Source: Buchnera aphidicola (Brachycaudus tragopogonis)
Lineage (GTDB): Bacteria > Pseudomonadota > Gammaproteobacteria > Enterobacterales > Enterobacteriaceae
Direction of reading: 5' to 3'
Length of the DNA stretch: 64,000 nucleotides
NCBI RefSeq assembly: GCF_964059175.1
Contig: NZ_OZ060418.1
Coordinates: 248,001-312,000 of the forward strand
Shown here: piece by piece, positions 20,928 to 31,523 of the stretch
How the letters are laid out: each line of letters begins with the position of its first letter
How positions within the stretch are numbered: position 1 is the first letter of the stretch
Position numbers and translations under genes: made by a program
Notes under the pieces: model-generated
What the model was told of the DNA's origin: nothing
The model's input: only the letters and a program-made list of their open reading frames with translations
Databases searched by the model: none

Positions 20928-22667
20928 TTATTTATAAATTTTGTATTTTGATGTATTAATTTTTGTAACTATAAAATTAATTATTTCTTGAATGCTAATC
21001 AAAATAGTTTTTTTACTTTTCCGTTCTCGATATTCGACATTATTATTAATAATAGAACGTGTGCCAATTATAATTTGATGAGGAATACCAATTAAATCAA
21101 TTTCGTTAAACATAATTCCCGGTTGTTCGTTTCGATCATCTAAGATAACATCTATTTCTTTTTTTTGTAGTTCTTGATATAAAAGATTTGCTATTTTTTG
21201 TACTTTATCGACATTATTCATATTTATAGGCATGATGACTACTTGAAAAGGTGCAATAGAAATTGGCCAAATAATACCATTTTTATCATGATTTTGTTCA
21301 ATAACAGCTGCTACAATTCTAGTTATTCCTATACCATAACATCCCATGTGTAAATTTTTTTGACTTCCATTACTAACTGGAATGCATGTTTTCATTTTTT
21401 GAGAATATTTTTGACCTAGTTGAAATATATGTCCTAATTCGATACTTTTTTGAACGTTTAAATGTCCTTTTCCGTTAGGGTTTAAATCATGTTTTGTTAC
21501 TTTTCGAATATCTTGAATAATTGGAAGAGGCAAATCTATTTTCCAATTTACGTTAATAAAAAATTTATTTTCAACGTTTGCACCAATAGAAAAATTTTCC
21601 ATTGTATAAGTAGATATATCTGCAATAATAGGAATTTTTAATCCTAAAGGACCTAAAAATTTTTTTGTAACACCTATTAAAGAAAGTATTTCTGTATCAT
21701 TAAGAAATACTAATGGTGTTTCAATAAAATCAATTTTTTGTGCTTTAAATATATTTAATTCATGATCTCCTCGTATTAATAATGCAGCTATTGGATGAAT
21801 ATAATTTTTTTTAGTCCGAACTAAAATAGTTTTAATTTGATTTTTTAAAGGAATATTTAATTGATTGGAAATCATAATAGATTTTTTAGTTACAATTTTT
21901 TTTATGGTATTCAGTGACAGATTTTTATTTTTTAAAAAATCTTTTGTTTCCATAGATTCGGCCATGTTCATGTTTGAAGCATATGATGAATCTTCAGAAA
22001 ATACTATTTCGTCTTCTCCGTTATTAGATAAAGCTTGGAATTCGTGAGAAAGATTTCCTCCCATAGAACCTGAATCAGCTTTTACAATTCGAAAATTTAA
22101 CTGTATTTTTTTGAATATATTTATATAACTATTGTAAAATTGATCATAAGTTTTTTCTAAGCATTGTTGGTTAATATGGAAAGAATAAGCGTCTTTCATA
22201 GTAAATTCACGTGTTCTAATAATCCCAAAACGCGGTCGAATTTCATCTCTAAATTTCGTTTGTATTTGATATAAAATTAATGGTAATTTTTTATATGAAT
22301 GAATTTCAGTTTTAATAAAGCTAGTTACCAGTTCTTCGTTAGTTGGTCCTAAAATAAATTTATTTTTTCGACGGTCATAAAAATTGAATAATTCTTCTCC
22401 ATATATTTTTACTCGCCCACTTTCTTGCCATAAAGATTCAGGTTGCATAATAGGCATTGATATTTCTAATGCGCCTATTTTTTTCATCTCTTCGTGAATA
22501 ATATTTTGTATTTTTTTTAGTACTCTGATTCCAGTAGGAAGCCAAACATATAAACCTGAAGATATTTTTCTAATCATACCACTTCTTAGCATAAGTTGAT
22601 GACTGATTATTTTTGCATCATAAGGTACTTCTTTTAAAGTTGATAATAGATATTGACTTGTACGCAT
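20928..22667 (-). CDS. proS: Prolyl-tRNA synthetase
   Basis: ProS charges tRNA-Pro and in bacteria also edits mis-made Ala-tRNA. It is a class II synthetase. ATG 22667 gives MRTSQYLLSTLKEVPYDAK, identical in register to E. coli; the TTG five codons upstream is unlikely. The protein has 579 residues. Motif 1 is around ISMPIMQPESLWQESGR. Motif 2 is around FRDEIRPRFGIIRTREFTMK. The editing insertion spans about 220-390. Motif 3 is in MGCYGIGITRIVAAVIEQN. The C-terminal anticodon-binding domain ends near residue 575. It is convergent with dnaE and divergent from flhB. Confidence 0.98.
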   Translation of the reverse strand: MRTSQYLLSTLKEVPYDAKIISHQLMLRSGMIRKISSGLYVWLPTGIRVLKKIQNIIHEEMKKIGALEISMPIMQPESLWQESGRVKIYGEELFNFYDRRKNKFILGPTNEELVTSFIKTEIHSYKKLPLILYQIQTKFRDEIRPRFGIIRTREFTMKDAYSFHINQQCLEKTYDQFYNSYINIFKKIQLNFRIVKADSGSMGGNLSHEFQALSNNGEDEIVFSEDSSYASNMNMAESMETKDFLKNKNLSLNTIKKIVTKKSIMISNQLNIPLKNQIKTILVRTKKNYIHPIAALLIRGDHELNIFKAQKIDFIETPLVFLNDTEILSLIGVTKKFLGPLGLKIPIIADISTYTMENFSIGANVENKFFINVNWKIDLPLPIIQDIRKVTKHDLNPNGKGHLNVQKSIELGHIFQLGQKYSQKMKTCIPVSNGSQKNLHMGCYGIGITRIVAAVIEQNHDKNGIIWPISIAPFQVVIMPINMNNVDKVQKIANLLYQELQKKEIDVILDDRNEQPGIMFNEIDLIGIPHQIIIGTRSIINNNVEYRERKSKKTILISIQEIINFIVTKINTSKYKIYK

Positions 22668-22994
22668 ATATTGATATCTCAAAAAATAAAAAATTTCTTT
22701 TTAAATGAAAAATATTACTACATTATATAATAAAATATTATATTAAATAATATATTTAAATATTCGATTTTAATATAACTACTATTAGTATAGTGATTTT
22801 TTTTATTGAGATTAAAAAATGTTTTAATATATATAATTATATTATTTTAAAAGAAATTAAATATAAAAATTTTAGTATTATTTTTTTAAATAGAAATTTT
22901 CTCTTGAAAATGTTAAAAAAATTAACTTGTTTTTTTTATAATAGAGAGGTTTAATAAATTTTTTATAGACAAATCGTGGTTAACAGTATTTAAA
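22668..22994. other. Divergent spacer between proS and flhB
   Basis: This 327-base stretch is almost entirely A/T and has no open frame with homology. The only promoter-like element I can see for flhBA is a perfect TATAAT at 22937-22942; the best -35 candidates are either too far (TTGAAA, 27 bases) or weak (GTTAAA, 19 bases). I see no terminator and no RNA gene. Confidence 0.4.
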
Positions 22995-24137
22995 ATGAAT
23001 CATAATATGAATGAAGAAAAAACAGAAAATCCTACTGAATATCGTATTAAAAAGTTTCGTAAAAAAGGAAAAACAAGATATTCTCGTGAATTAAGTTCCT
23101 TATTAGTTCTGTTAGTTGGGTTTATAAGTTTATGGTGCTATAGAGATTCGATTGTTGTTCTTTTTAGTAAAATAATGTTTCATAGTTTTTCTTTTAATAA
23201 AAATGTTATAAATGATAATAATATTTTTTTAGAAATATTATTTTTTTTTAAAAATATATTATTTATTTTTTTTCCATTTTTAATATTTTTATTTACTATA
23301 ATTATAGTTCCTGCAATTAGTTTAAGTGGTATAAAATTAAATTTTAAATCGTTAGAATTTAATTTAAAAAAATTAAATTTATTTAACGGGTTGAAAAGAA
23401 TATTTTCTTTTCAAATAATAATAGAATTTTTTAAAATAGTATTAAAGTTATTGATTGTTAGTTGTATATCTTTTTTTTATTTATATGTTTCTTTTACTGA
23501 AATATTATTTTTAGTTCATGAATATTCTATATCTTCATTATTACATGGATGCCATATAATTGCTACGTGTTGTATTTTAGTTATATTAGGTTTGATTCCT
23601 ATTGTTTTCTTTGATATTTTTTTTCAACAATTTAATTACTATAAAAAATTAAAAATGACTTATCAGGAAATAAAAGATGAATTAAGAGAAAAAGAAGGAA
23701 ATCCAAGTATTAAAATAAGAATTCGTCAAGAAATGAAAGCAGCTATACGTAGAAGAATGATTTCAGATATCCCTAAAGCTGACGTAATTATAACTAATCC
23801 GATACATTATTCAATTGCTCTTAAATACGATGAGAAAAATATGAATGCACCTAAAGTTATAGCTAAAGGAATAGGTGAAATAGCTATTAAAATACAAAAA
23901 TTAGCTTTAGAAAATAATATCTCTATTATTGCTGCGCCATCATTGGCTCGTGCATTATATCGTTATTCTGAAATAGGACAATATATTCCAGGAGCTCTTT
24001 ATCAAGCGGTTGCAGAAGTTTTAGCATGGGTTTGGAAAGTACGTAAATGGAAAAAAGAAGGTGGTCTTTTTCCTGAAAAACCTAAAAATATACTGGTTCC
24101 GTCCGAATTTACTTTTACAGGAGAACATAAACAATAA
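22995..24137 (+). CDS. flhB: Flagellar export apparatus protein FlhB, with NPIH in place of NPTH
   Basis: FlhB is an inner-membrane component of the flagellar type III export gate whose cytoplasmic domain cleaves itself to switch substrates. The protein has 380 residues (E. coli 382). The N-terminal KTENPTEYRIKKFRKKGK is followed by four membrane segments (about 33-52, 80-110, 143-170, 190-210). The cytoplasmic part contains KADVIITNPIHYSIALKYDE, where the self-cleavage motif NPTH reads NPIH (268-271; codon ATA at 23802-23804). The rest, including APSLARALYRYSEIG and VAEVLAWVW, is well kept. It overlaps flhA by one base. Confidence 0.96.
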   Translation: MNHNMNEEKTENPTEYRIKKFRKKGKTRYSRELSSLLVLLVGFISLWCYRDSIVVLFSKIMFHSFSFNKNVINDNNIFLEILFFFKNILFIFFPFLIFLFTIIIVPAISLSGIKLNFKSLEFNLKKLNLFNGLKRIFSFQIIIEFFKIVLKLLIVSCISFFYLYVSFTEILFLVHEYSISSLLHGCHIIATCCILVILGLIPIVFFDIFFQQFNYYKKLKMTYQEIKDELREKEGNPSIKIRIRQEMKAAIRRRMISDIPKADVIITNPIHYSIALKYDEKNMNAPKVIAKGIGEIAIKIQKLALENNISIIAAPSLARALYRYSEIGQYIPGALYQAVAEVLAWVWKVRKWKKEGGLFPEKPKNILVPSEFTFTGEHKQ

Positions 24138-26224
24138 TGATTAATTTTTCTTATTTTTCTCGCATTTTGAAAATTTTTAAAACGACTCAATGGCAAATAC
24201 TTGCAGGTCCAATACTTATTTTAATGATTTTATCGATGATGGTTTTGCCATTAGCTCCTTTTGTTTTAGATGTTTTTTTTACTTTTAATATTGCTTTATC
24301 AATAGTAATTTTACTTGTTTCTATGTTTACTCGTCATACTTTAGAATTTACTGCTTTTCCAACAATTTTGCTTTTTTCAACATTATTGCGTTTAGCATTA
24401 AATGTAGCTTCTACTCGTGTTATTTTTTTAAATGGTCATAGTGGAGCTAATGCAGCAGGACGAGTAATTGAATCTTTCGGTCATTTTTTAGTAGGTGGAA
24501 ATTTTGCTATTGGAATAGTTGTATTTATCATTTTAGTTATTATTAATTTTATCGTTATTACAAAAGGAGCTAGCCGAATAGCAGAAGTAGGTGCAAGATT
24601 TATATTAGATGCTATGCCAGGAAAACAAATGGCAATTGATGCTGATTTAAATGCAGGTTTAATTGGAGAAGAACAAGCAAAAAAACGTCGTATAAAAATC
24701 ACGCAAGAAGCTGATTTTTATGGTTCTATGGATGGTGCTAGTAAATTTGTACGAGGTGATGCAATTGCTGGAATTTTAATAATGATTCTTAATATATTTG
24801 GAGGTTTAATTATTGGTTTAATACAGCATCATATGCCTTTAAATAAAGCTGCAGAAGTTTATACATTATTGACTATTGGAGACGGTTTAGTTGCTCAAAT
24901 TCCAGCTTTAGTTATTTCTACTGCAGCAGGTGTAATTGTGACGCGAGTCAGTACTAATCAAAATGTTGGTGAACAAATGATTAGTCAACTTTTCTATAAT
25001 CCTCAAGTAATTTTATTAAGTGCTATAGTATTGGGTGTTCTTGGATTAGTTCCTGGTATGCCAAACATTATATTTTTGATTTTTACTATTTTATTATTTG
25101 TTCTTTCTTGGTGGTTATATGAAAAAAAACATGTTTTAGAAAATGATTTTTCTAAATCTGATAAAAAATATCAATTGATACAAGATTCTATTTCAGAAGC
25201 ATCTTGGAATGATGTTACATTAGAAGATCCTATAAGAGTAGAAATAGGTTATAATTTAGCACCAATGATTGATGCAAATAAAAAAGATAATTTATTAGAC
25301 AAAATTCGTATAGTTCGTAAAAAAATTACTCAAGAAATTGGATTTTTACCTCCATTAGTACGTATAAAAAACAATATTCATTTATTAGAAAATAATTATC
25401 GTATTTTAATTAAAGGTGTAGAAGTAGGTCAAGGAACATGTTTTTATGATAAATTTATGGCTATTCATTCAGGTAGAGAAACAGAACCTTTGCCTTTTGA
25501 TAAAGTATATGAACCTACTTTTGGTCTATCAGGTTATTGGGTCGATAAAGAATTCAAAAATAAGGCTCAAGAAAAAGGTTATTCTGTTATAGAATCTAGC
25601 ACGGTTATTTCTACACATTTAAATTTTTTAATTACTAATAATATTAATGAATTGTTCGGTCGTCAAGAAGCTCAAAAATTACTTGAACATGTTGCTATAG
25701 AAATGCCAAAATTAACCGAAGATTTAATTCCAAATATAATTAATTTAACAGTTTTACATAAAGTTCTTAAAAATTTATTATTAGAAAATGTTCCAATACG
25801 CGATATGAGAACTATTTTAGAAACATTATCAGAATATGCAGATTCTCAAAAAGATCCCAATGAATTAACGAGTATTGTTCGTATTGCATTGAGTAAGATT
25901 ATTGTACAAAAATTATTTTATAAGAAAAATATTATCGAAGTAATAGGATTAGAATCTAATTTAGAAAAATTATTATTAAATGGTTTAAAAGGAGAAACGA
26001 ATTCTATAGAACCAACGTTATGTGAAACTTTACTAATAAAAACAAAAGAAGCTATTACACAACAATTATCAATAAAAGCTCCTCTTGTATTATTAGTTAG
26101 TCATCCTCTTCGACATTTTTTATCTAAATTTTTACGACAGAGTTTTCCAGAATTAACTGTTTTATCTCAATTTGAGATTTCCGATATAAAAAAAATAAAA
26201 ATGAGTAGTATAATTGGAAATTAA
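24137..26224 (+). CDS. flhA: Flagellar export gate protein FlhA
   Basis: FlhA is the central proton-coupled component of the flagellar type III export gate. The protein has 695 residues (E. coli 692). About eight membrane helices lie in residues 15-330, with the FHIPEP-family segment RLALNVASTRVIFLNG and the cytoplasmic loop GASRIAEVGARFILDAMPGK. A large C-terminal cytoplasmic domain begins around 345 (DSISEASWNDVTLEDP). ATG overlaps the flhB stop (TAATG), and its AGGAG lies inside flhB. There are no other flagellar genes in the window. Buchnera is non-motile and is known to keep hook-basal bodies on its surface, so export of something other than a filament is the usual inference. Confidence 0.97.
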   Translation: MINFSYFSRILKIFKTTQWQILAGPILILMILSMMVLPLAPFVLDVFFTFNIALSIVILLVSMFTRHTLEFTAFPTILLFSTLLRLALNVASTRVIFLNGHSGANAAGRVIESFGHFLVGGNFAIGIVVFIILVIINFIVITKGASRIAEVGARFILDAMPGKQMAIDADLNAGLIGEEQAKKRRIKITQEADFYGSMDGASKFVRGDAIAGILIMILNIFGGLIIGLIQHHMPLNKAAEVYTLLTIGDGLVAQIPALVISTAAGVIVTRVSTNQNVGEQMISQLFYNPQVILLSAIVLGVLGLVPGMPNIIFLIFTILLFVLSWWLYEKKHVLENDFSKSDKKYQLIQDSISEASWNDVTLEDPIRVEIGYNLAPMIDANKKDNLLDKIRIVRKKITQEIGFLPPLVRIKNNIHLLENNYRILIKGVEVGQGTCFYDKFMAIHSGRETEPLPFDKVYEPTFGLSGYWVDKEFKNKAQEKGYSVIESSTVISTHLNFLITNNINELFGRQEAQKLLEHVAIEMPKLTEDLIPNIINLTVLHKVLKNLLLENVPIRDMRTILETLSEYADSQKDPNELTSIVRIALSKIIVQKLFYKKNIIEVIGLESNLEKLLLNGLKGETNSIEPTLCETLLIKTKEAITQQLSIKAPLVLLVSHPLRHFLSKFLRQSFPELTVLSQFEISDIKKIKMSSIIGN

Positions 26225-26244
26225 TTTATTTATTTTTTTAAATG

Positions 26245-26312
26245 CAGGTTGGTGTGGTTGTAAGTAGTACATTTTTCAGTACTACATTATTTCCTCACCT
26301 TGCTGGTTTTTT
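26245..26312 (+). terminator. Extended hairpin after flhA
   Basis: The inner stem GTAGTAC (26264-26270) with GTACTAC (26279-26285) is perfect with an 8-base loop. Outer arms add GGTG/CACC (26251-26254 with 26296-26299) and CAG/CTG (26245-26247 with 26303-26305), separated by internal loops. GGTTTTTT follows. It lies between convergent flhA and argS, and the T run favours the plus strand. Confidence 0.65.
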
Positions 26313-26346
26313 CGTGTTAAAGAAATAAATAGTATAAATATTTTTT

Positions 26347-28086
26347 TTACATTTTTTTTACTATTTTAATACCTAACATATTAAGTCCTTTTTTCAATGT
26401 TTTTGCTGTTAAAATAGATAATTTAAGTCTACTTTTACAAATTTTTATTTTTTTAGCAAAAAGTATAGAACAATTTTCATAAAAACTAGAAAAATATGTT
26501 GCAAGTTGATAAAGATATTTGCACATAATATGAGGGGTTCCTTTTTTAGAAATCAACAGAACAATTTCTTCAAATTCTAATATTTTTATAGCTAGATGAA
26601 TTTCACTTTCTTTTTGTAAAATGACTTTTTCTTTTAATTTTTTGATAGGGATGTTAGATTTTTCTATTATAGAAATAATTCTTGTATAAGCATATTGTAT
26701 ATAAGGAGCTGTATTACCTTCAAAACTAAGCATTTTATCCCAATCAAATATATAATTAGTATTTCTACTCTTAGATAAATCAGCATATTTTACTGCACTG
26801 ATTCCTATAACTTCGGCTAAATGAATAAGTTTTTTTTTGTGTAGATATCGTTTTTTATTTTTAATTAAATGGATGGCTCGTTCTGTTGCTTCATTAAGAA
26901 GTTGAGAAAGTTTTATAGTATTTCCATCACGAGTTTTAAATGGACGTTTATTTTTTGATAACATCATGCCAAATACATGATGTTCTAATAATAAGTTTTC
27001 TGGTATATAGTTAGCTTTTTTAGCTATAGTCCATGCTTGTATCAGATGTTGATTTTGACGAGAATCAGTATAATATATAATACGATCGGCATGTAGTATT
27101 TGATATCTATATTTAAAACAAGCAATATCAGTAGTAGAATATAAAAATCCTTTGTCTTTTTTTTGAATAACAACTCCCATGGATTGTCCTAACCTATTTT
27201 TAAATTCTTTTAAAAAAACAATTATAGAACCATTTTTTTCAATTGCTATTTTTTTGTTTTTTAAGTCTTCAATTATGCTAGGAAGCATTTTGTTATAAAA
27301 ACTTTCTCCTATAGTGTCATCTGGTCTCAATGTGACGTTAAGTCTTGTATATATTTTTTGATTTTCAACCATGGTAATAGAAACTAATTTTTTCCAAATT
27401 TTATGACAACGTTGATCTCCGTTTTGCAATTTGACTACATATTCTCTAGATTTTTTTGCAAATAATTGATCTGAATCATATTTTTTTTTTGCTTTACAGT
27501 AAAATTTTTCTATTTTTTCTAGTGAAAAATAATTGTCTTGTAATGCAGTTATTGATTTTTTATTTTCTAAATATGCAATTAACATACCAAATTGTGTTCC
27601 CCAGTCACCAATATGATTTGCTCTAATTACATTATGTCCTAAAAAATGCAATATTCTTGCCGTGACATCACCAATTATTGTTGATCTTAAATGTCCAATA
27701 TGCATTTCTTTTGCAATGTTTGGAGAAGAGTAATCTATTACAATATTTTTTGGTTTGATGCGCTTTATACCAAGACGAGGTGAGGTAAAAATATTTTCTA
27801 ATTCTGTGGATAACCAATCGTTTTTAATAAAAAAATTAATAAATCCTGGTTGAGAAAATGTTATCTTTTGATATATATATTTTTTTTTGATACCACCAAT
27901 AATGATTTCAGACAATTTGCATGGTTCTAATTTTAATATACTAGCTATTTTTATCAGATTATTGAGTTGATAATGACCTAACTGTACTCTTTTATTTAAT
28001 ATGATAATAGGATTGTAGTTTTTTATAGGATTTATTTGTGATAGAATATTTTCTATGTCTTTTTTTATTATGTTTTTTAAATTCAT
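26347..28086 (-). CDS. argS: Arginyl-tRNA synthetase
   Basis: ArgS charges tRNA-Arg and is a class I synthetase. The protein has 579 residues (E. coli 577). An N-terminal additional domain (about 1-110) is followed by SSPNIAKEMHIGHLRST with the HIGH motif at 129-132, NHIGDWGTQFGMLIAYL, then YSTTDIACFKYR and HVFGMMLS in the Rossmann core. The C-terminal anticodon domain starts with FEGNTAPYIQYAYTR. The lysine run encoded by a T10 tract (27481-27490 on the plus strand) is in frame. It lies divergent from rrs. Confidence 0.97.
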   Translation of the reverse strand: MNLKNIIKKDIENILSQINPIKNYNPIIILNKRVQLGHYQLNNLIKIASILKLEPCKLSEIIIGGIKKKYIYQKITFSQPGFINFFIKNDWLSTELENIFTSPRLGIKRIKPKNIVIDYSSPNIAKEMHIGHLRSTIIGDVTARILHFLGHNVIRANHIGDWGTQFGMLIAYLENKKSITALQDNYFSLEKIEKFYCKAKKKYDSDQLFAKKSREYVVKLQNGDQRCHKIWKKLVSITMVENQKIYTRLNVTLRPDDTIGESFYNKMLPSIIEDLKNKKIAIEKNGSIIVFLKEFKNRLGQSMGVVIQKKDKGFLYSTTDIACFKYRYQILHADRIIYYTDSRQNQHLIQAWTIAKKANYIPENLLLEHHVFGMMLSKNKRPFKTRDGNTIKLSQLLNEATERAIHLIKNKKRYLHKKKLIHLAEVIGISAVKYADLSKSRNTNYIFDWDKMLSFEGNTAPYIQYAYTRIISIIEKSNIPIKKLKEKVILQKESEIHLAIKILEFEEIVLLISKKGTPHIMCKYLYQLATYFSSFYENCSILFAKKIKICKSRLKLSILTAKTLKKGLNMLGIKIVKKM

Positions 28087-28270
28087 TTTTAAAACCTTTT
28101 TAATAATATATCAAAATATTATATATTATGAATAATAACTTATAACTCTGTATTATATTTTTTTTGGTTGTTTAATAAATATTATTTTTTAAACTTGTGT
28201 ATAAAATTTATAACTTATACTTTTATCAATAGTATAAAACTACTTAATAAAAATATTTTATAAAAAAGAG

Positions 28271-28299
28271 TTGACAAGAGAAACAAAAAAATGTAACCT
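28271..28299 (+). promoter_or_regulatory. Promoter of the 16S-tRNA operon
   Basis: A consensus TTGACA (28271-28276), a 17-base spacer and TAACCT (28294-28299) lie about 145 bases before rrs. The rest of 28087-28442 is AT-rich spacer that also holds boxA and the left processing arm listed separately. Only one promoter is apparent, whereas E. coli rrn operons have two. The -10 is imperfect, but position, spacing and the perfect -35 make it convincing. Confidence 0.75.
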
Positions 28300-28326
28300 T
28301 TATTTTAAAGTTTTAAATATAAAAAT

Positions 28327-28335
28327 TGCTCTTTA
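28327..28335 (+). promoter_or_regulatory. boxA antitermination site in the rrs leader
   Basis: TGCTCTTTA matches the boxA core of E. coli rrn leaders, where Nus factors bind the transcript to prevent Rho termination. It sits about 28 bases after the promoter and just before the 16S processing stem, the expected order. Confidence 0.8.
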
Positions 28336-28342
28336 AAAAAAT

Positions 28343-28364
28343 ATTAGATAATCTGTGTGGGCAC
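28343..28364 (+). repeat. Left arm of the pre-16S processing stem
   Basis: These 22 bases pair with 30013-30034 (21 of 22 complementary; one C-A mismatch), bringing together the two ends of the 16S precursor. In enterobacteria this is the RNase III cleavage stem. The matching enzyme gene rnc is present at 37078-37758. Confidence 0.85.
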
Positions 28365-28442
28365 AGACAATTAAGTACAAAAATTATTTTTTGTTATTTG
28401 ATAATCTCTTAAAGAATTTATTTTCTTTAAGAAAAGCTTTTT

Positions 28443-29990
<1,548 letters not shown>

Positions 29991-30012
29991 AAAATATATA
30001 CTTTATTTGAAA

Positions 30013-30034
30013 GTGCCCACACAAATTATCTAAT
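30013..30034 (+). repeat. Right arm of the pre-16S processing stem
   Basis: This is complementary to 28343-28364 (see that entry). It lies 23 bases after the 16S 3' end and 11 bases before tRNA-Ile, so RNase III cleavage here would also start release of the tRNA. Confidence 0.85.
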
Positions 30035-30045
30035 AAAAAATTAGA

Positions 30046-30122
<77 letters not shown>

Positions 30123-30135
30123 TAAAAAATCATCT

Positions 30136-30208
30136 GGGGCTATAGCTCAGCTGGGAGAGCGCCTGCCTTGCACGCAGGAGGTCAGCGGTTCAATCCCGCT
30201 TAGCTCCA
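30136..30208 (+). tRNA. tRNA-Ala (TGC)
   Basis: 73 bases, acceptor GGGGCTA/TAGCTCC with discriminator A at 30208, anticodon TGC at 30069-30071 plus 100, i.e. 30169-30171, in loop CTTGCAC. The T-stem AGCGG/CCGCT shows a paired change from the E. coli TGCGG/CCGCA. CCA is not encoded: the next bases are ACA, so CCA must be added by tRNA nucleotidyltransferase, unlike the neighbouring tRNA-Ile. The last 19 bases overlap the antisense end of gloB. Confidence 0.96.
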
Positions 30209-30963
30209 ACAAAACAATCTTTCTCTAATCTTAACTTCATAAAAACTTCAAAATTAGTACAATTCATTTTTAATCCAAAATATTTTTTTAAAAATGTATC
30301 ATTTGTTCTTAAAAACAAATTAATTTTTTTTTCAAAAATAATATAAGAAGGTAAACTTGATTTACCTGAATCTATTATTTTTTTTATTTTTTTATAATAA
30401 ACTTGAATTTTCTTGTCTTCTGGAAAAATAAATGTAGAAAAATATAAATTAGATAAAGTATATTCATGAGAACAACATAACATAGTGAAATCAGGAAAAA
30501 AAGAAATAAAATTTATCGAATTAAACATGTTTAAATAATCATCTTTATACACACGACCACAACCACCTGAAAAAAGAGTATCTCCGCAAAAAAGATATGG
30601 TTTACTGTAATACGAAATATGACCTGGAGTGTGACCAGGAGTAAAATAAACATAGAATTTTCTATTTAATAAAAAAATTTCATCACCACCAGATACAGGA
30701 TTATTACAACCATTTTTTATTGTTTCTTTAGGTCCAAATACAGTTATATTAGGATAATATTGAACAATTTTTTTTACACCTCCTACATGATCAATATGAT
30801 TATGAGTTAGTAAAATAGCCGTAGGAAACCATTTATTTTCCTGTATTTTTTGTATTACTTCTTTAGATGAACCAGGATCTATAATTATGCAAAATTTATT
30901 TTGATTACAAAGAATCCAAACATAGTTAGTATCTAATATAGGTATTTTTTTTAGAATTATCAT
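30190..30963 (-). CDS. gloB: Hydroxyacylglutathione hydrolase (glyoxalase II)
   Basis: GloB hydrolyses S-lactoylglutathione to lactate and glutathione in methylglyoxal detoxification. The metallo-beta-lactamase fold shows THNHIDHVGG at 53-62 (THxHxDH binuclear metal site), FTPGHTPGHISYY, LFCGDTLFSGGCGR and CCSHEYTLSNLYF. The protein has 257 residues; E. coli has 251 and ends KKDRF, corresponding to EKDCF here. The last six residues (VGAKRD) are an extension, and the final GAKRD and TGA stop are read from the strand opposite tRNA-Ala. The ribosome binding site is weak. rnhA lies 46 bases upstream on the same strand. Confidence 0.95.
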   Translation of the reverse strand: MIILKKIPILDTNYVWILCNQNKFCIIIDPGSSKEVIQKIQENKWFPTAILLTHNHIDHVGGVKKIVQYYPNITVFGPKETIKNGCNNPVSGGDEIFLLNRKFYVYFTPGHTPGHISYYSKPYLFCGDTLFSGGCGRVYKDDYLNMFNSINFISFFPDFTMLCCSHEYTLSNLYFSTFIFPEDKKIQVYYKKIKKIIDSGKSSLPSYIIFEKKINLFLRTNDTFLKKYFGLKMNCTNFEVFMKLRLEKDCFVGAKRD

Positions 30964-31009
30964 ATTTTTTTTATATATAAATTTAATTTTTTATCAATCA
31001 AAAAAATAT

Positions 31010-31480
31010 TTATAATTTACTATTCTCGTAGTAAATATCTTTAATTGAAGGATTTCGAGCAGATTGACGTGCTATCATATCACATCTTTCATTTTCTTTA
31101 TGACCTATATGCGCTTTAATCCAAAACCAAGTAACTATATGATTTTTTAAGGCATCGTTTACGCGCAACCATAAATCTATATTTTTTATAAGTTTTTTTT
31201 TATTATTTTTCCATTCCTTTTTTTTCCAAATGGGCATCCAATCAACAATTCCGTTTTTGACATACAAACTATCAGTTGTAATTTCTACTATACAAGATTG
31301 ATTAAGAAATTCTAACCCTGAAATTACAGCCATTAATTCCATTCTATTATTAGTAGTTAAATAAAAACCTGAAGTTAATATTTTTTCATGTAATTTATAA
31401 CGTAAAATTGTACTATAGCCTCCGGCACCAGGATTTCCTAAGCAAGAACCATCCGTAAACATTTTAACTATTTTTAACAT
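31010..31480 (-). CDS. rnhA: Ribonuclease HI
   Basis: RNase HI removes RNA from RNA-DNA hybrids. The protein has 156 residues (E. coli 155), with all four metal-binding carboxylates at the E. coli positions: D10 (FTDGSCLGNPG), E48 (NNRMELMA), D70 (TTDSLYV) and D134 (ENERCDMIA). H124 of the catalytic KAHIGHKEN loop is also kept. It is divergent from dnaQ with 43 bases between them, as in E. coli, so the two share a promoter region. Since rnhB is missing next to dnaE, this may be the only RNase H in the area. Confidence 0.98.
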   Translation of the reverse strand: MLKIVKMFTDGSCLGNPGAGGYSTILRYKLHEKILTSGFYLTTNNRMELMAVISGLEFLNQSCIVEITTDSLYVKNGIVDWMPIWKKKEWKNNKKKLIKNIDLWLRVNDALKNHIVTWFWIKAHIGHKENERCDMIARQSARNPSIKDIYYENSKL

Positions 31481-31523
31481 GATAATAGAAATCTCACAAT
31501 TATTTTAATTATTTTTAAAAATT

